This document shows positions 10,148 through 19,710 of a DNA stretch of 64,000 nucleotides, in pieces. The notes under the pieces were generated by a model, which had not been told where the DNA came from, made no database searches, and saw only the letters and a program-made list of their open reading frames with translations. The stretch comes from Gracilaria domingensis (taxonomy: Eukaryota > Rhodophyta > Florideophyceae > Gracilariales > Gracilariaceae), in contig VCMS01000282.1 of the NCBI GenBank assembly GCA_022539475.1, positions 1-64,000 on the forward strand. Reading direction: 5' to 3'. The stretch's first letter is position 1. Each line of letters begins with the position of its first letter. The position numbers and the translations under genes were made by a program.

Positions 10148-10449
10148 AGCACAGGTCTCTCTTTTCATTGTCCAGTTGTGACACATTTCTATTCATATCT
10201 CATTACATATATTATCCTTGTTTGTTCTTCTTTATCTTCTCGCCTATCGTTTGGTATCCCTCTTCTGTTCTTGTGTTCGTGCTTTGTTGTTTGGCTTCTG
10301 CCGCACTCTATCTACGTAAGCTTATATTTGGCTAGTGCTTCTTCGTCCGATTGGACTGGTACTCTACGAGAGCAAACTTTATTTTCATTGTTTTTGCCCC
10401 CTTTGGCTGTAACCGCCGGCGCCATCACAAAAATGGCGTTTTCAGTACA

Positions 10450-11159
10450 CATGTAGCTACAAATTAGTTTTATAGACATATATATATATTCTTTACAGCT
10501 ACATCTGTACGAGTGCTGGCTAACGCAAAGAGAAAGGAATACAGACTATCGCAAGCTCTAATACATGAAGCAACAGTTGTAACATGTTTTGCATTGCTAA
10601 AAGGTAAGTAGGGGTTAACCTATAGCTCACCGGCGAAGTCTCAAACGAACTTCATTTGAATGGACATCATGGAACATCATGTCCCGCATGCTCCAAAGGT
10701 TTTGTCTTTGAACATCCTCTCGTCCCGGGAGCATTGAATCGGTCCAGCATTGCTAAACCGATTCCATGAATCGGACTGAGGAGATACGACTTACATCTGG
10801 CCGATTCGTGGTCAACGGATCGAGTCCATGATGCGGATGTTAACGGGAAAGCTATATGTCAACGCAATCGAAAGTAAATGATTCGCAGTTCTCGTCCTTT
10901 CGGTGTGTGAGTCGGGAAGATAATCGACTCAGACAACAGAAGAAAGGTTTTACTTTGCTCGCTTTTTCCTTGTTTCCTACAACAAATACGAGACGCTCTG
11001 TCCAAGAGGACTGAGAAAAAGGCCACGTGATTTGGATGGGTGGTTCACTGGTTCGGCGGTTGAGTGGTGCAAAACGTACCGAAACTCTTGTTACAAAGTT
11101 TATAAAAAAGGTATACAGACCACGTCATGAATGATTCGATAGATTTCTAGGGACACTGT
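10450..11159. other. Spacer after element A
   Basis: Non-coding. It contains an AT dinucleotide run near 10479-10490 flanked by a short imperfect inverted repeat ('atgtagct' / 'agctacat'). No gene is supported. Confidence 0.5.
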
Positions 11160-11588
11160 GGCAATGAGGCGGTAAGCTACGAACCGATTGGCTGTTGGAC
11201 ATCAAATTGGTGCTACACTGGCAACTTTTGATGCACCGTTTGAAATGCGGTCCATCGTTGCCTCCACCTCAGCGCATTTCACCGTGTGAAATTCACACTG
11301 TTCGACGCAGTTATTCGTTACCACGATCACGATCTCCGTACGATTATTTCGTTCCAACCGTCTTACCAAGCTCTTCGCGCTCCTTGCGCGCCATGGTGCC
11401 ACTGGGCGCACAGCAAAACGAATATCATTTATGATGAATCTGGCGTGAGTTTGTACAAATTCCGGTGCGGGCGGGGGTGGCGCAAGGGTGCGTCGGGCGA
11501 CAGTCCTGGCAGGTGTCGACAGCAGCACGAGGAAGTCTTCGCAGCACGAGGAAGTCTTCCTCTCCGTCTCGAGCACTATGGAAGGCGC

Positions 11589-11594
11589 TATAAG
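11589..11594 (+). promoter_or_regulatory. TATA box (TATAAG)
   Basis: TATAAG within 'cgctataagaag', 75 bases before the ATG at 11664. The same box stands 75 and 74 bases before the ATG of the two related genes downstream. Confidence 0.65.
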
Positions 11595-11663
11595 AAGAGC
11601 TGTGCGACAATTCGAATCCACCTGTTACTTGCTCCCCACCTCTCGCCTTCTCAATCTGCAGCC

Positions 11664-12116
11664 ATGAAGATCATCGCCGCTTTGTTCTCTGTACTCTTCG
11701 CGGTCGCGCTGAGCGCGCCCGTGCAGCTCGCGCCCGTGCAGCGCTCATTCTTCTTCCCGTTCCCGTTCCCGTTCGTGTTCGCCACGGCACCCCCGCCCGC
11801 AACGACGACCGCGGCGCCGTCGATCACGTTGACGGACACTGACACGGCCACGGCCACGGCCACCGGCACGGGCGGCGGCGGCGGCGGCGGCGGCGACGGA
11901 ACCGCCTCCGGCGTGATGGCGGTGGCCGGCGTCGGCGGCGGCGGCGCCATGTCGCCCGGCGTCTTCACCGGCGCGATTGGCTCCGGCGGCTCCGGGAACG
12001 CGGCGGCGGCGGGCGGGGGCTCTGCTGCCAACATTGGCACGTTCACCAACATCGGCGCCGGCGCGCCGGGAGGCGCCGGCGGGGCGGGCACCGGCACGGC
12101 CACGGCCTCCACGTAA
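11664..12116 (+). CDS. Small secreted Gly/Ala/Thr-rich protein, paralog 1
   Basis: 150 residues. The N-terminus MKIIAALFSVLFAVALSA is a classical signal peptide. It is followed by an APVQ/Pro-Phe stretch, a short Thr/Ala run (TDTDTATATATGT), a block of consecutive glycines and a long Gly/Ala/Val-rich tail of low complexity. No cysteine pairs, enzyme motifs or membrane spans are seen after the signal. The start is chosen because it opens the signal peptide and lies 75 bases after a TATA box. The protein is likely secreted into the wall or matrix, with Thr runs as possible O-glycosylation sites; function unknown. The paralog at 13693 is very similar. Antisense frames over this GC-rich block are composition shadows. 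Confidence 0.75.
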   Translation: MKIIAALFSVLFAVALSAPVQLAPVQRSFFFPFPFPFVFATAPPPATTTAAPSITLTDTDTATATATGTGGGGGGGGDGTASGVMAVAGVGGGGAMSPGVFTGAIGSGGSGNAAAAGGGSAANIGTFTNIGAGAPGGAGGAGTGTATAST

Positions 12117-12609
12117 GCGGCGCTGACGAGCTGCTGCACGCGCGCGCAGCGATGCAATCGGAGAGAGCGCTTCATACCTCAAGCCTCGTAAACAAAATCC
12201 AAGTTGAGTGCGTGTTCTTGTGTCCACGTGGCGCGCGGCGGCGCCAAGCGCCAACGGCTCTTCATTCGCGCACCTCGACGCGTCGACTCGCCGTCGCGGT
12301 GCGTTCAGATTTATCCTACCTTCTCCGCGACTGCTGGCCAATGTTAATGAGCACGTTTCAATGTGTACAACACGCTAAAGGATTGTCCCCATGCCGCGTA
12401 CGATGACCTTCGGTCGGCTGGGCTTGATAGAGAAAACTCAAAACCGACAAACTGTAGAAACTGTGAAATGTGTTTGCTTGTTCCCATGTTTCCAAAGCCG
12501 CGATCCCGAACAGCACCCCGTATCTTCGTCCCTCCACGCTCTGCGCGCCAGTGTGCTCACCTGTGCAAGCCTGTAGTGTCAGCGAGCTGCGGATCGAAGA
12601 CACTGCAAA

Positions 12610-13228
12610 GTCGATTATTGATTGCTCATGTGTTGCTCTCTGTTGATCTTCATATCTTGGGGATGTGGGAGACACAGGCCGGGCAAGAGCCCAAGGGCAT
12701 CTGCTGCACCATAGAGTCACTACTCTATGCGTTCAGTGAGTGCTCACTAGGACTACTCTGCTCCCACCCGACAAACCGTGATCACGTAGAGAACAGCCGC
12801 TCTGATGCACAACGTGCGGCGCCAAAACAACGAGAAGAACGACGTAGGTCTTCGATCGATCTCGGTGAACAGTGTTCCAATCTCACGGCCAAAACGGCTG
12901 TCGTTGCGTCAAAGATGCGGCGATGTCGCGGCATGATGCTACTACGAGCGGCAGTGAGTCGACGGTGTGGTGGCAGCATGCGGGTCCAAGCGAAAATTAC
13001 AACCACGAGTTTGATCGCATTCACCGTCTACACCATCGTTGATTCACTGTCAAGGATCCCATCTTCCAGCCTAAGCTCCATGGACACGCTCTCGATGGCA
13101 TCGTCCGCCGTGTACTCGTCCGCGTCGGCGTTGGCTGAAAAAGAGAGCGAGACAAACAGAGAGCGAAAGAGAGCGATAAGCTTGATCGCCTCCGCTGGCG
13201 TCGGGATAGTAAAAATCTCGAGAAACTC
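12610..13228. other. Spacer between duplicated segments
   Basis: Unduplicated sequence between the two segmental copies. Open frames cross it on both strands, but none shows a recognisable domain, signal peptide or biased composition, so no gene is called. Confidence 0.4.
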
Positions 13229-13617
13229 GGCAATGAGGCGGTAAGCTACGAACTGATTGGCTGCTGGACATCAAATTGGTGCAACTCTCGGTGTAGTACA
13301 CTGGCAGCATTTAGTGCAACCGTTTTCTGCGGTCCATCGTTGCCTCGTGAATTTCACTCTGCTCGATGCAGTTAATCGGTACCACGATTACGATATATGC
13401 GCGATTATCTCGGTCCAACTGTCGTACCTCGCTCTTCGTGCTCCTTGCGCACCATGGCACCACTGCCCGCACAGCAAAACGAATATTGTATATGAAGAAT
13501 CTGGCGTGAGTTTGTACAAATTCCGGTGCGGGCGGGGGTGGCGCAGGGGTGCGTTGGCCGACAGTACTGGCAGCACGAGGGAGGCTTCCTCACCCACTCG
13601 AGCACTATGGAAGGCGC

Positions 13618-13623
13618 TATAAG
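13618..13623 (+). promoter_or_regulatory. TATA box (TATAAG)
   Basis: TATAAG in 'cgctataagaag', 75 bases before the ATG at 13693, at the same spacing as in the paralog. Confidence 0.65.
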
Positions 13624-13692
13624 AAGAGACGTGCGACATTTCAGGTCCTCTTCACACTCACTCCCCATCTCTCGCCTTCTCAACCTGCCGCC

Positions 13693-14190
13693 ATGAAGAT
13701 CATCGCCGCCGTGTTCTCTGTTCTCTTCGCGGTCGCGCTGGGCGCGCCCGTGCAGCCCGCGCCCGTGCAGCGACAGATCTTCTTCCCGTTCCCGCCGGGC
13801 TTCCCGTTCGTGTTCGCCACGGCACCACCGCCCGCAACGACGACGACGGCCGCAGTGACGACGACGACGACCGTGCCGCTGCCGCCGATCACGGTGACGG
13901 ACACTGACACGGCCACGGCCGGTGCCGCCGGCACGGGCGGCGGCGGCGGCGGCGGCGGCGACGGAACCGCCACCGGCGTGATGGCGGTGGCCGGCGTCGG
14001 CGGCGGCGGCGCCATGTCGCCCGGCGTCTTCACCGGCGCGATTGGCTCCGGCGGCGGCGGAAACGCGGCGGCGATGGGCGCGGGCAGCTTTGCTGCCAAC
14101 ATTGGCACGTTCACCAACATCGGCGCCGGCGCGCCGGGAGGCGGCGGCGGGCCGGGCACCGGCACGGCCACGGCCTCCACGCCGCCCTAG
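13693..14190 (+). CDS. Small secreted Gly/Ala/Thr-rich protein, paralog 2
   Basis: 165 residues. Signal peptide MKIIAAVFSVLFAVALGA, then Pro/Phe-rich and Thr-rich segments (longer than in paralog 1), an eight-glycine block and the same Gly/Ala/Val tail, ending STPP. It differs from the 11664 gene mainly by an expanded Thr stretch and by substitutions within the low-complexity parts. No known domain. It is probably a secreted structural protein; the tandem duplicate may raise dosage or have begun to diverge. The putative poly(A) signal is at 14263. Confidence 0.75.
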   Translation: MKIIAAVFSVLFAVALGAPVQPAPVQRQIFFPFPPGFPFVFATAPPPATTTTAAVTTTTTVPLPPITVTDTDTATAGAAGTGGGGGGGGDGTATGVMAVAGVGGGGAMSPGVFTGAIGSGGGGNAAAMGAGSFAANIGTFTNIGAGAPGGGGGPGTGTATASTPP

Positions 14191-14676
14191 GCGGCGCTGA
14201 CGAGCTGCTGCACGCTCGCGCAGCGATGCAATCGGAGAGAGGCTTCGTACTTCGAACTTCGTAATAAAGAACCAAGTGAGTCGGCCCCATCCGCCAACGG
14301 CTCCTCGTTCGCGCACCTCGACGCTCGCAGTCGCATACGAGTCGTACCCTAATGTGATTAGTCATAATTACCTTCTCCGCGCATGCGGGCCAATGTTATT
14401 GGCCTGAAAAGCTCTTTCCCCGGAGCATGTTTCACTGTGTACTACTTGCAAAAAGATTGTCCCCTAGTAGAGAAAACTCAAAACCGACGAACTGTAGGAG
14501 CTGTGAAATGCCGCATTAGGTCGCATTCACGATATTTGAGTTTGTTCGTTTCCATGTTTCCAAGCCCCGATCCCGAAGAGCCCCTCGTATCTTCGTCCCT
14601 CCACGCTCTGCGCGCCAGAGTTCTCACCTGTGCAAGTCTGCAGTGTCAGCGAGCTGCGGGGCGAAGACACTGCAAA

Positions 14677-15635
14677 TCCGAATGACTCTGTATCCGCTCT
14701 CAGCGGAAAATCTCTATAATGCTGCCGTATGAGCCGCAGGCAGCCACCGTTGGCAGCACACGCTTACCGTCAACTTTCAATTCACCCGTCACACCACGCA
14801 CACTCAAACACAGCGTGCGCACCCCGATATGAAGTTAGCTTCTGTGTGCCACACCCTATATGTACGCCCCCCCCCCCCCCCCCCCTTCCTACATATACGC
14901 TCGCTTCCGCAAATCGACGCCGAGCGCCTTTGGAGACGGCTTTGGAGACGGCTGTCTATCGAGCGCCCATGATTCGCACTGGATGCGTACCCGCCGCAGC
15001 TTGACAGCCGCACAAGCCCTAGATATGTCTCAAGTCCGGCGTCCTTTCGCCTGCGCTCCAGACATCTTGTTTCACGCGTTGACTCGCATCGCCGCGATGG
15101 ACGAGCCGGCTGCGCCATCACCCATCATACGCACGCTGTTCACAACAAGAGTCAGCCTCGTGGCTCGGAAAGGGTATCTTGCGGGATCCCCTTCTCCCAT
15201 ACGGTAGCTCATCCAAGAAGCAAACGCGGCATATGCACCGTGCTCCTGCTGAGTGCTCATAGCGTGAGCAATGTATGTATCACAGGTTCAGTTTCTCCAC
15301 GCCTTGGCGAAGAGTCAGTAACAACGAAATGTTTCGTCGCCATCAAGCGATCCGTTTACAAATTTCAAACTAGATTTCTTCTCGCCCTCGCTGGCGACCG
15401 TTTTAAACAGTTAATCGTTACCATTCAGTGTCTCTGTATCTCTCCGATTTTGTTGCTCAATTTGCATATCTTGCCACGCAATCGCTACTCGAATCACTCC
15501 ACAGCCCCGCTCTTGGAGCGACAACGTCCAATCCACCCAGCGCGCCCCGCGACGCCAGCGCGAAACAAGGCATACAATATGGAGCGCTTGCAGACAGTGA
15601 CTCTCTGCGTCCCCTGTTTTCTCCACCGCGAACGC
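14677..15635. other. Spacer with a poly-C tract
   Basis: No supported gene. It contains an uninterrupted run of 19 C at 14867-14885. Confidence 0.5.
14867..14885 (+). repeat. Homopolymer (C)19
   Basis: Nineteen consecutive C bases. It is probably length-variable and hard to sequence. Confidence 0.9.
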
Positions 15636-15641
15636 TATAAG
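15636..15641 (+). promoter_or_regulatory. TATA box (TATAAG)
   Basis: TATAAG in 'cgctataagaag', 74 bases ahead of the ATG at 15710. The core promoter is the same as for the two duplicated genes although the rest of the flank has diverged. Confidence 0.65.
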
Positions 15642-15709
15642 AAGCGCTCTCCGACCAAGACAAACCCTTCTGCAAGCAAGTGCAACTCGCAACCGCACCA
15701 CCCGACACC

Positions 15710-16036
15710 ATGAAGCTCATCGCCGTTTTGTTCTCGCTTCTGCTTGCCTCGGCGTTCAGTGTGCCCGTGGAGCACATGGTCTTCGGCCCTGACTTTCCGA
15801 TTCCGACCGCAGCGCCACCGACTACGACCACCACCGCGCCTCCGACAACGACCACCACTGCGACGACGACAACCACGGCGGCCATGACGACAACCACCGC
15901 TGCGATGACGACAACCACGGCGCCGATGGCGACGACAACAGTTCCGGCAGCAACGCTGCCGCCATTCCTGCCGCCGTTGATCGCTGCATTTTTCCCGCCA
16001 ATCTTCCCCTTCACGGTTCTGCTGCCTCCGTCGTAA
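15710..16036 (+). CDS. Small secreted Thr-rich protein, divergent paralog 3
   Basis: 108 residues. Signal peptide MKLIAVLFSLLLASAFS followed by VPVEHMVFGP, aligned with the APVQ region of the two upstream paralogs. The centre is a Thr/Ala run made of TTTTT-type blocks separated by AP, AM or PM, and the C-terminus is hydrophobic and proline-rich (from LPPFLPPLIA to LPPS). The Gly-rich tail of the other two is absent. Promoter spacing and signal peptide place it in the same family. It is likely O-glycosylated and extracellular; function unknown. Confidence 0.7.
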   Translation: MKLIAVLFSLLLASAFSVPVEHMVFGPDFPIPTAAPPTTTTTAPPTTTTTATTTTTAAMTTTTAAMTTTTAPMATTTVPAATLPPFLPPLIAAFFPPIFPFTVLLPPS

Positions 16037-16518
16037 CTGGCTTTGAGGCAGCACAGGCTGGCGACGGCGGCCTCGGCGCTTCCATGTCTCCCGGGGGCCA
16101 CTGTGACATGCGCGCCTGTGGGGGTGGAAGAGGTGGAGGAGGCGTGGCAGGTGGTACTCTGCGTGGCGTGGGTGACGTGGTAGTACCCCCATTGGTACCT
16201 CGCCGTTGACGATTCGTTGCCGGCAGACACGGCGATGCACTCCAAGCCATTTGGTGTGCCACGTGGGTGGCTTACGTCATCATCAACCTTTTGTGAGAAT
16301 CTTCCGTAAAGTTACTTACGTGTCCACGTGTTCTTACTGTGCGCCGTGGTGCCACGTGCCCCAGCGACAAACGCGTGCCAGCAAAGCACTGTCAACCTTG
16401 CAGCAATGCCGCGCATCGCACCCACCCATCTTCACGTTCATCTCTTCACCCAGCCGCCGAACAACAAACAACTCGTCGTCCGCCTTCTCGGCGCCAGCAG
16501 CCCAGCCGCCTCGCCACC
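16037..16518. other. Spacer / 5' flank of the RNA-processing gene
   Basis: No supported gene. Open frame extends upstream of the chosen ATG at 16519 but lacks an earlier ATG in frame and looks like untranslated leader. Confidence 0.5.
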
Positions 16519-19500
16519 ATGCGTTCCTGCACCGACGTCCTCAACCGCCTTCTACACGACGCCACCCTCAGCCTCTCCCACGACGCCGTCGTCGGATATC
16601 TCGACCGTTTCAAAGGCGTTCTCGAGCTCCCGCTACAAAAGTTCTCCTCCGCACAGATTCCCTTCCACCGCATCGCGTACTTCCGGCATGGCTGCGAGGT
16701 CATCTGGCACAAGGAGACCCGTCTCGACCTTCTCTTCGACTCCACCGACCGCGCAAAGGCGTTCACGAGCGACGCAATTGCGGTGAGGAAGCGCGACTTG
16801 GAACAGGCTGAAACGAATCGACTGGAGATGGAGGAGAAGTTGAAGGCTGATTTGATGTCAAGGCGTGCACCCCGATCGCGTCCCAGCGTGGCTTCTGCGT
16901 TTGCGGACCTGGTTCGCATCCCCGTTCATTATTGCAGCGTGCTTTCTGACCAATGGGTTTCCAGTGACTCCGCCAGCCACAAGAGACTGGAGCTCCCATC
17001 AATCGATGTACCCAATTCGATACAAATTGCCACCTATAATGTTTTGGACGATCACCATTTACCGTACGCAATAAAGAACCTCACTTCGTTGCGTTGGCAA
17101 GCCATTATTGAACAAGTCCGCCACAACCTGGCCCACTTTTGGATTCTCACCGAGGTCACGCCGCAGTTTGCCTCCACATTGCTTGAAGACCACACTATCA
17201 GATCCAACTACTTTGCCACCGATTCCGCGGCATCGTCCTTCCAAACCGTGTCGGGGGAGGCTGGCAGCACGGGGCAGTTAGTCCTCATTCGTCGCGACAT
17301 TGCTGTGCAGTCCGTGTTCTTCACAAGGACGCAGCTACACACAGGGAAGCGACTCGTGTTTGTAATGGCGCGCCTCCCCTCAGGGTCTAGCGTTGCATTA
17401 TGTGCCGTGCATCTCACGTCTGGTCAGCTTCATCAGTCTCGCTCACCCGCGGCGGTTGACAAGAGACGGCAGCAACTGCAATACGTGCTATCCAAACTGG
17501 ACCAGCTTCAACACGAATACGATCTGCATGTCATTGCTGGGGACTTTAATTTCAAGGGCGAATTGGATGACGCTGTCGCAGGCAGACTCTTAGAAGGATT
17601 CGTCGAAGCGGATCACACCCTGACTTCAGCCACGTTCGACCCGAGACAGAATAGTCTTGCTGGGCTCAATTCCAACCAAACCGCGCCGATGAGATTGGAT
17701 CGTATTTACATGCGCCAGCTGTCAAAAAATGGCTCGATTCAGGTTCAAGGGCATCGCATTCTCGGCCAAGATCCAATTCGTCTCCCGCACAACATCGAAG
17801 AAGTGAGTGAACTATGTCCCAGTGGCATACACGCTTCGGATCATTTCGGATTAATATCTAATTTTGTCGTCCATAACGGGATAGAACAAGAGGAACGAAC
17901 AGTTTCGTGGTCGACAGCATCAGCATTGGCAATCATTCCAGGGCATGACGTACAGGAATGTGTTGACACTCTTTGGCGAGCTGAATACGACCCCTCATAT
18001 CAAAAATGGCCGCCACATGTAAATCTCTTGTACCCTTTCGTGAACGTAGAGGCTATCCCCGAGGTTTGCTCTTCGATTCGTAACGCTCTGACCATTCAGG
18101 CGTATGAGCTTCCTGCTTCACTTCCTATGGAGATGGGTGGTGTTGGAACCTTCAAACACAAGTCAAGCCATACTGTATTTCTCTCTCCCGCTGATGGTCA
18201 ATTCGGGAAGCTACATGAAATCGTCCGACGGAGTGTTTCCCAAAGATACGGTATGAACTCAAGAACTTCTTCAGCACGGAGAAGATCAGATTACACTCCA
18301 CACATGACCATTGCGAAGCTCAAAGGTTATGAGGATGAACAAGTTCAGGATTTCGTACGGAAGGCTGAAATTCAATTACCCAGCATCGCTGAAACACTCA
18401 ATCGGTGCGAAGTAAACTCTCTTTCTGTGCTTCAAAGAATCCATGGTAAGATGATTGTGGTTGACAGCATTCAAATCCCGAACTCGGAGGAGTCACATCC
18501 TGTGAAACGATCTTTTGAACTAGTGAAATCGATCACAAGACAAATCTTCGGGGAAGCATCAAAACCGCAACTAATTCCAGTTGGATCTTCTCTCTTGCTG
18601 GATAAGCGCGTGTTTACTGATCTGGATATTGTGGTCTTACCTCCCGAAGAATGCAAAGAATATGATGCTTCTTCTTTCTTTCAGAAAATGCGGTCACTGC
18701 TTCCTGACAGCGTACACATGCGACTGATCCCTGATGCTCACTGTCCCATCATCTCTCTTTGCGTCAGAAACCCCAACTATTTGCCAATCGATATCATATT
18801 CGGAGATGGTGATTTTACCCGCGAAATCGTCAATGACTCCTCAGCGCTTCAGACGAAAATGGAAATGTACGATACTGCTAGAGCAAACATGGTGAAAGAG
18901 GCTTTGTTTCATTTGAAACTGTGGGCGCAGTCGAAACAGTTCTGCGGAAGAGCCTTCAATTTGTTTCCTGGCATCGCGTGGCCTGTAGCCTTGTTCTGCC
19001 TCCTGGCAGATGATGAAGAGCTGAAATTGGAGAACTGGAGATCTATTTTGACAAGGTTTTTCGACGAGTTCCACAACATGGACTGGAAACGCTTCGCAAT
19101 CAAGATGGACGGGAAGGTTCGCCGAGACTCGTTACGATCTTTGAATGGAAGAGATTGCAGTGGACATGCATGCGTCATTTTCGCCCCAACATCTGCGCTT
19201 AACGTTGCAGAGTTTGTTGTGTCAGCAGCACTCAAATCGTTTTGCAAGGAAGCCAAGCATGCGCTGGCAGTGTTGCGTGCAGACTCATGGGAACGTATGT
19301 GGGCTGAATACGTTGAAGAGGCCATGCGGATAGAAAACTCGTACGAATATTGCATCGACGTCGTGGTGAGAATGCCACACGGCGTGGATCGAGAGGAGAT
19401 ATCTGGGTGGCTCAAGGGGAAGTTTGTGCGTATCATCGAACGCCATTTCGAATCCAAGGGGATTGCGGTACGACCCACCACGGAACTGCAATGGCAAGAG

Positions 19501-19710
19501 TTCACTAGTGACGGTATTCCATTAACTGAAGGGGTTGTTTCCTGTGGAATTGATTCGGACTTAACGACGGTAGAGAGTTCGTCCTGGCACGTATTCATCT
19601 CTGCAGCTGAAGCAGAATTAAGGGATAAGTTCCTGAGATCCGATAAACGGCCGATTAACTCTAAGATATCAATTTTACTCAGGCATCTACCGTCGGTAGA
19701 TATTGGGTGA
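16519..19710 (+). CDS. Four-domain RNA-end processing/repair protein (MJ1316-EEP-2H-nucleotidyltransferase)
   Basis: 1063 residues in one exon; the ATG sits in a strong context (gccaccATG). Residues ~5-85 match the MJ1316 (DUF504) RNA cyclic-end recognition domain: VLNRLL, VGYLDRFKG, IPFHRIAYF, EVIWHKETRLD. Residues ~165-455 form an endonuclease/exonuclease/phosphatase fold with all its landmarks (TYNVLDD, ILTEV, AGDFNFK, ASDHFG); CCR4, Angel (a 2',3'-cyclic phosphatase) and TDP2 belong to this superfamily. Residues ~460-650 carry two HxT/N motifs of a 2H phosphoesterase (HVNLLYPF near 499, HMTIAKL near 594). Residues ~665-1060 are a poly(A)-polymerase-type nucleotidyltransferase: VGSS, then TDLDIVVL, third aspartate in PIDIIFG, and a central-domain NLFPGIAWP. 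The likely role is recognition of a 2',3'-cyclic-phosphate RNA end, its opening or trimming, and nucleotide addition. The chemistry is inferred from families; the domains are seen directly. Confidence 0.85.
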   Translation: MRSCTDVLNRLLHDATLSLSHDAVVGYLDRFKGVLELPLQKFSSAQIPFHRIAYFRHGCEVIWHKETRLDLLFDSTDRAKAFTSDAIAVRKRDLEQAETNRLEMEEKLKADLMSRRAPRSRPSVASAFADLVRIPVHYCSVLSDQWVSSDSASHKRLELPSIDVPNSIQIATYNVLDDHHLPYAIKNLTSLRWQAIIEQVRHNLAHFWILTEVTPQFASTLLEDHTIRSNYFATDSAASSFQTVSGEAGSTGQLVLIRRDIAVQSVFFTRTQLHTGKRLVFVMARLPSGSSVALCAVHLTSGQLHQSRSPAAVDKRRQQLQYVLSKLDQLQHEYDLHVIAGDFNFKGELDDAVAGRLLEGFVEADHTLTSATFDPRQNSLAGLNSNQTAPMRLDRIYMRQLSKNGSIQVQGHRILGQDPIRLPHNIEEVSELCPSGIHASDHFGLISNFVVHNGIEQEERTVSWSTASALAIIPGHDVQECVDTLWRAEYDPSYQKWPPHVNLLYPFVNVEAIPEVCSSIRNALTIQAYELPASLPMEMGGVGTFKHKSSHTVFLSPADGQFGKLHEIVRRSVSQRYGMNSRTSSARRRSDYTPHMTIAKLKGYEDEQVQDFVRKAEIQLPSIAETLNRCEVNSLSVLQRIHGKMIVVDSIQIPNSEESHPVKRSFELVKSITRQIFGEASKPQLIPVGSSLLLDKRVFTDLDIVVLPPEECKEYDASSFFQKMRSLLPDSVHMRLIPDAHCPIISLCVRNPNYLPIDIIFGDGDFTREIVNDSSALQTKMEMYDTARANMVKEALFHLKLWAQSKQFCGRAFNLFPGIAWPVALFCLLADDEELKLENWRSILTRFFDEFHNMDWKRFAIKMDGKVRRDSLRSLNGRDCSGHACVIFAPTSALNVAEFVVSAALKSFCKEAKHALAVLRADSWERMWAEYVEEAMRIENSYEYCIDVVVRMPHGVDREEISGWLKGKFVRIIERHFESKGIAVRPTTELQWQEFTSDGIPLTEGVVSCGIDSDLTTVESSSWHVFISAAEAELRDKFLRSDKRPINSKISILLRHLPSVDIG

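Larger units (their letters stand above)
413..10444 (+). mobile_element. Ty3/gypsy LTR retrotransposon A, nearly whole and young
   Basis: Two long terminal repeats (413-2321 and 8532-10444) begin TG and end CA. They bracket Gag and Pol frames in the order capsid/nucleocapsid, protease, reverse transcriptase, RNase H, integrase, which is the Ty3/gypsy order. A 5-bp target duplication 'gtaca' flanks the element at 408-412 and 10445-10449. A possible primer-binding site begins directly after the 5' LTR at 2322 ('tggtactctcgccgagg'). The LTRs differ at only a handful of places over 1.9 kb, so the insertion is very recent. The element looks almost whole, with perhaps one or two breaks. The usual purine tract ahead of the 3' LTR is weak, the stretch being G/T-rich instead. 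Confidence 0.93.
8532..10444 (+). repeat. 3' LTR of element A
   Basis: 1913 bp, nearly identical to the 5' LTR, ending '...gcgttttca' and followed by the target duplication 'gtaca' at 10445-10449. It carries its own copy of the promoter hairpin, the TATA box and the zinc-finger frame. Confidence 0.92.
11160..12609 (+). repeat. Segmental duplication, copy 1
   Basis: About 1.45 kb that recurs at 13229-14676 with clear similarity from 'ggcaatgaggcggtaagcta' through promoter, coding region, 3' flank and on to 'agacactgcaaa'. It carries the secreted-protein gene at 11664. The two copies are separated by about 620 bp of unrelated sequence. Confidence 0.8.
13229..14676 (+). repeat. Segmental duplication, copy 2
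   Basis: Second copy of the 1.45-kb unit described at 11160-12609, with the same order of promoter, gene and 3' flank. Here an AATAAA (14263-14268) follows the gene; the corresponding site of copy 1 is changed. Confidence 0.8.

Noticed and set aside
11745-12341. 198-residue Arg/Ala-rich minus-strand ORF
   Set aside because: Antisense shadow of the 11664 gene, same reasoning.
12363-13244. 293-residue plus-strand ORF
   Set aside because: It crosses from the duplicated 3' flank into unique sequence, and the matching part of the second copy does not keep the frame open. No domain.
13405-14316. 303-residue minus-strand ORF, Arg/Ala/Gly-rich, opposite the second secreted-protein gene
   Set aside because: It arises from the GC-rich glycine codons of the sense gene; composition is extreme and the sense frame has a signal peptide and promoter.
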